Of a stretch of DNA of 64,000 bases, positions 63,791-64,000 are shown piece by piece (position 1 is the first letter of the stretch; each line of letters opens with the position of its first letter). The stretch is from Staphylococcus pettenkoferi (GTDB lineage Bacteria > Bacillota > Bacilli > Staphylococcales > Staphylococcaceae): assembly GCF_002902685.1 (NCBI RefSeq), contig NZ_PPRN01000013.1, forward strand, positions 32,453-96,452, written 5' to 3'. A model generated the notes under the pieces. That model was not told where the DNA came from. It saw nothing but the letters and a program-made list of their open reading frames with translations, and made no database searches. The translations under genes were made by a program, and so were the position numbers.

Positions 63791-64000
63791 TTAGCTCTAA
63801 CAATTTATTTTTAAAGACAATGTCAATTCATTAATATTTTTATCTAATGAAATGCGATAGCTAAAGTACTTATGAGACTTCTCTTTCAAGCAAGGAATTT
63901 CGAAATATTACAGATTTGTAATAAAACTGAATATTTATATTGCAGGACACTGAGTGGCGGAGTAGACATTATAGAGTGGAAGTTCGTTTATATGTAAGAA

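Overview
This window is chromosomal DNA of a Staphylococcus, most likely a coagulase-negative species. The gene content and order resemble the S. aureus chromosome segment running from the tca locus through fni, rpiA, hutGUI, fdhA and ssaA. Base composition looks less AT-rich than S. aureus. I see no rRNA, tRNA, CRISPR array, insertion sequence or prophage. Most genes can be placed in known families, so novelty is concentrated in regulatory RNA, repeats and a few odd genes.

Layout. 1-6.1 kb: a truncated MMPL lipid exporter, tcaA and tcaB (envelope/glycopeptide response) and a Fur-controlled siderophore-binding lipoprotein. 6.1-10 kb: a repeat-rich spacer, then a TetR regulator divergent from an EmrA/EmrB-like drug exporter. 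10-20 kb: small conserved proteins, a thioesterase, corA, fni, gltS, an alkyladenine glycosylase, two tandem DUF805 membrane proteins, a galactose-mutarotase-like protein and rpiA. 20-28.2 kb: a CPBP membrane protein and the histidine-utilisation locus (hutG, a LysR regulator, hutU-hutI), followed by an M20 amidohydrolase. 28.2-38.9 kb: SDR oxidoreductase, flavin reductase, two small membrane proteins, a SAM-I riboswitch in front of an NhaC-family transporter (probably methionine), an SRPBCC protein, a duplicated HMA-like protein, a BASS transporter, a ring-cleaving dioxygenase, a HAD phosphatase and three small membrane proteins. 39-45.3 kb: an amino-acid permease with a structured leader, and the cell-wall recycling operon mupG-murQ-murP-RpiR regulator behind a perfect cre box. 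45.4-50 kb: CPBP protease, WYL regulator, a CcpA-type small RNA corresponding to RsaI/RsaOG, suhB-like phosphatase and an LCP-family wall enzyme. 50-64 kb: formate dehydrogenase fdhA plus a DUF1641 partner, a SagA-like glucosaminidase, FAD monooxygenase, D-2-hydroxyacid dehydrogenase, a paired SMR exporter, two related membrane proteins (one frameshifted), an opine-dehydrogenase-like enzyme paired with an NhaC transporter, and the CHAP amidase ssaA.

How the parts work together. Several catabolic units carry sites readable as CcpA cre boxes (hutG, mup/mur, RsaI, with weaker ones before galM, gltS, the amino-acid permease and the opine-like operon), so much of the window looks tuned to carbon status. 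Fur-type sites precede the siderophore lipoprotein and fdhA, and a WalR-type site lies upstream of ssaA. The most interesting unexplained structure is RNA-level: three intergenic copies of a hairpin element whose apical stem changes by compensatory substitutions, and two amino-acid transporter genes (gltS and the permease) that share a 13-bp operator over the -35 and each have a leader of about 155 nt closed by a long-range helix.
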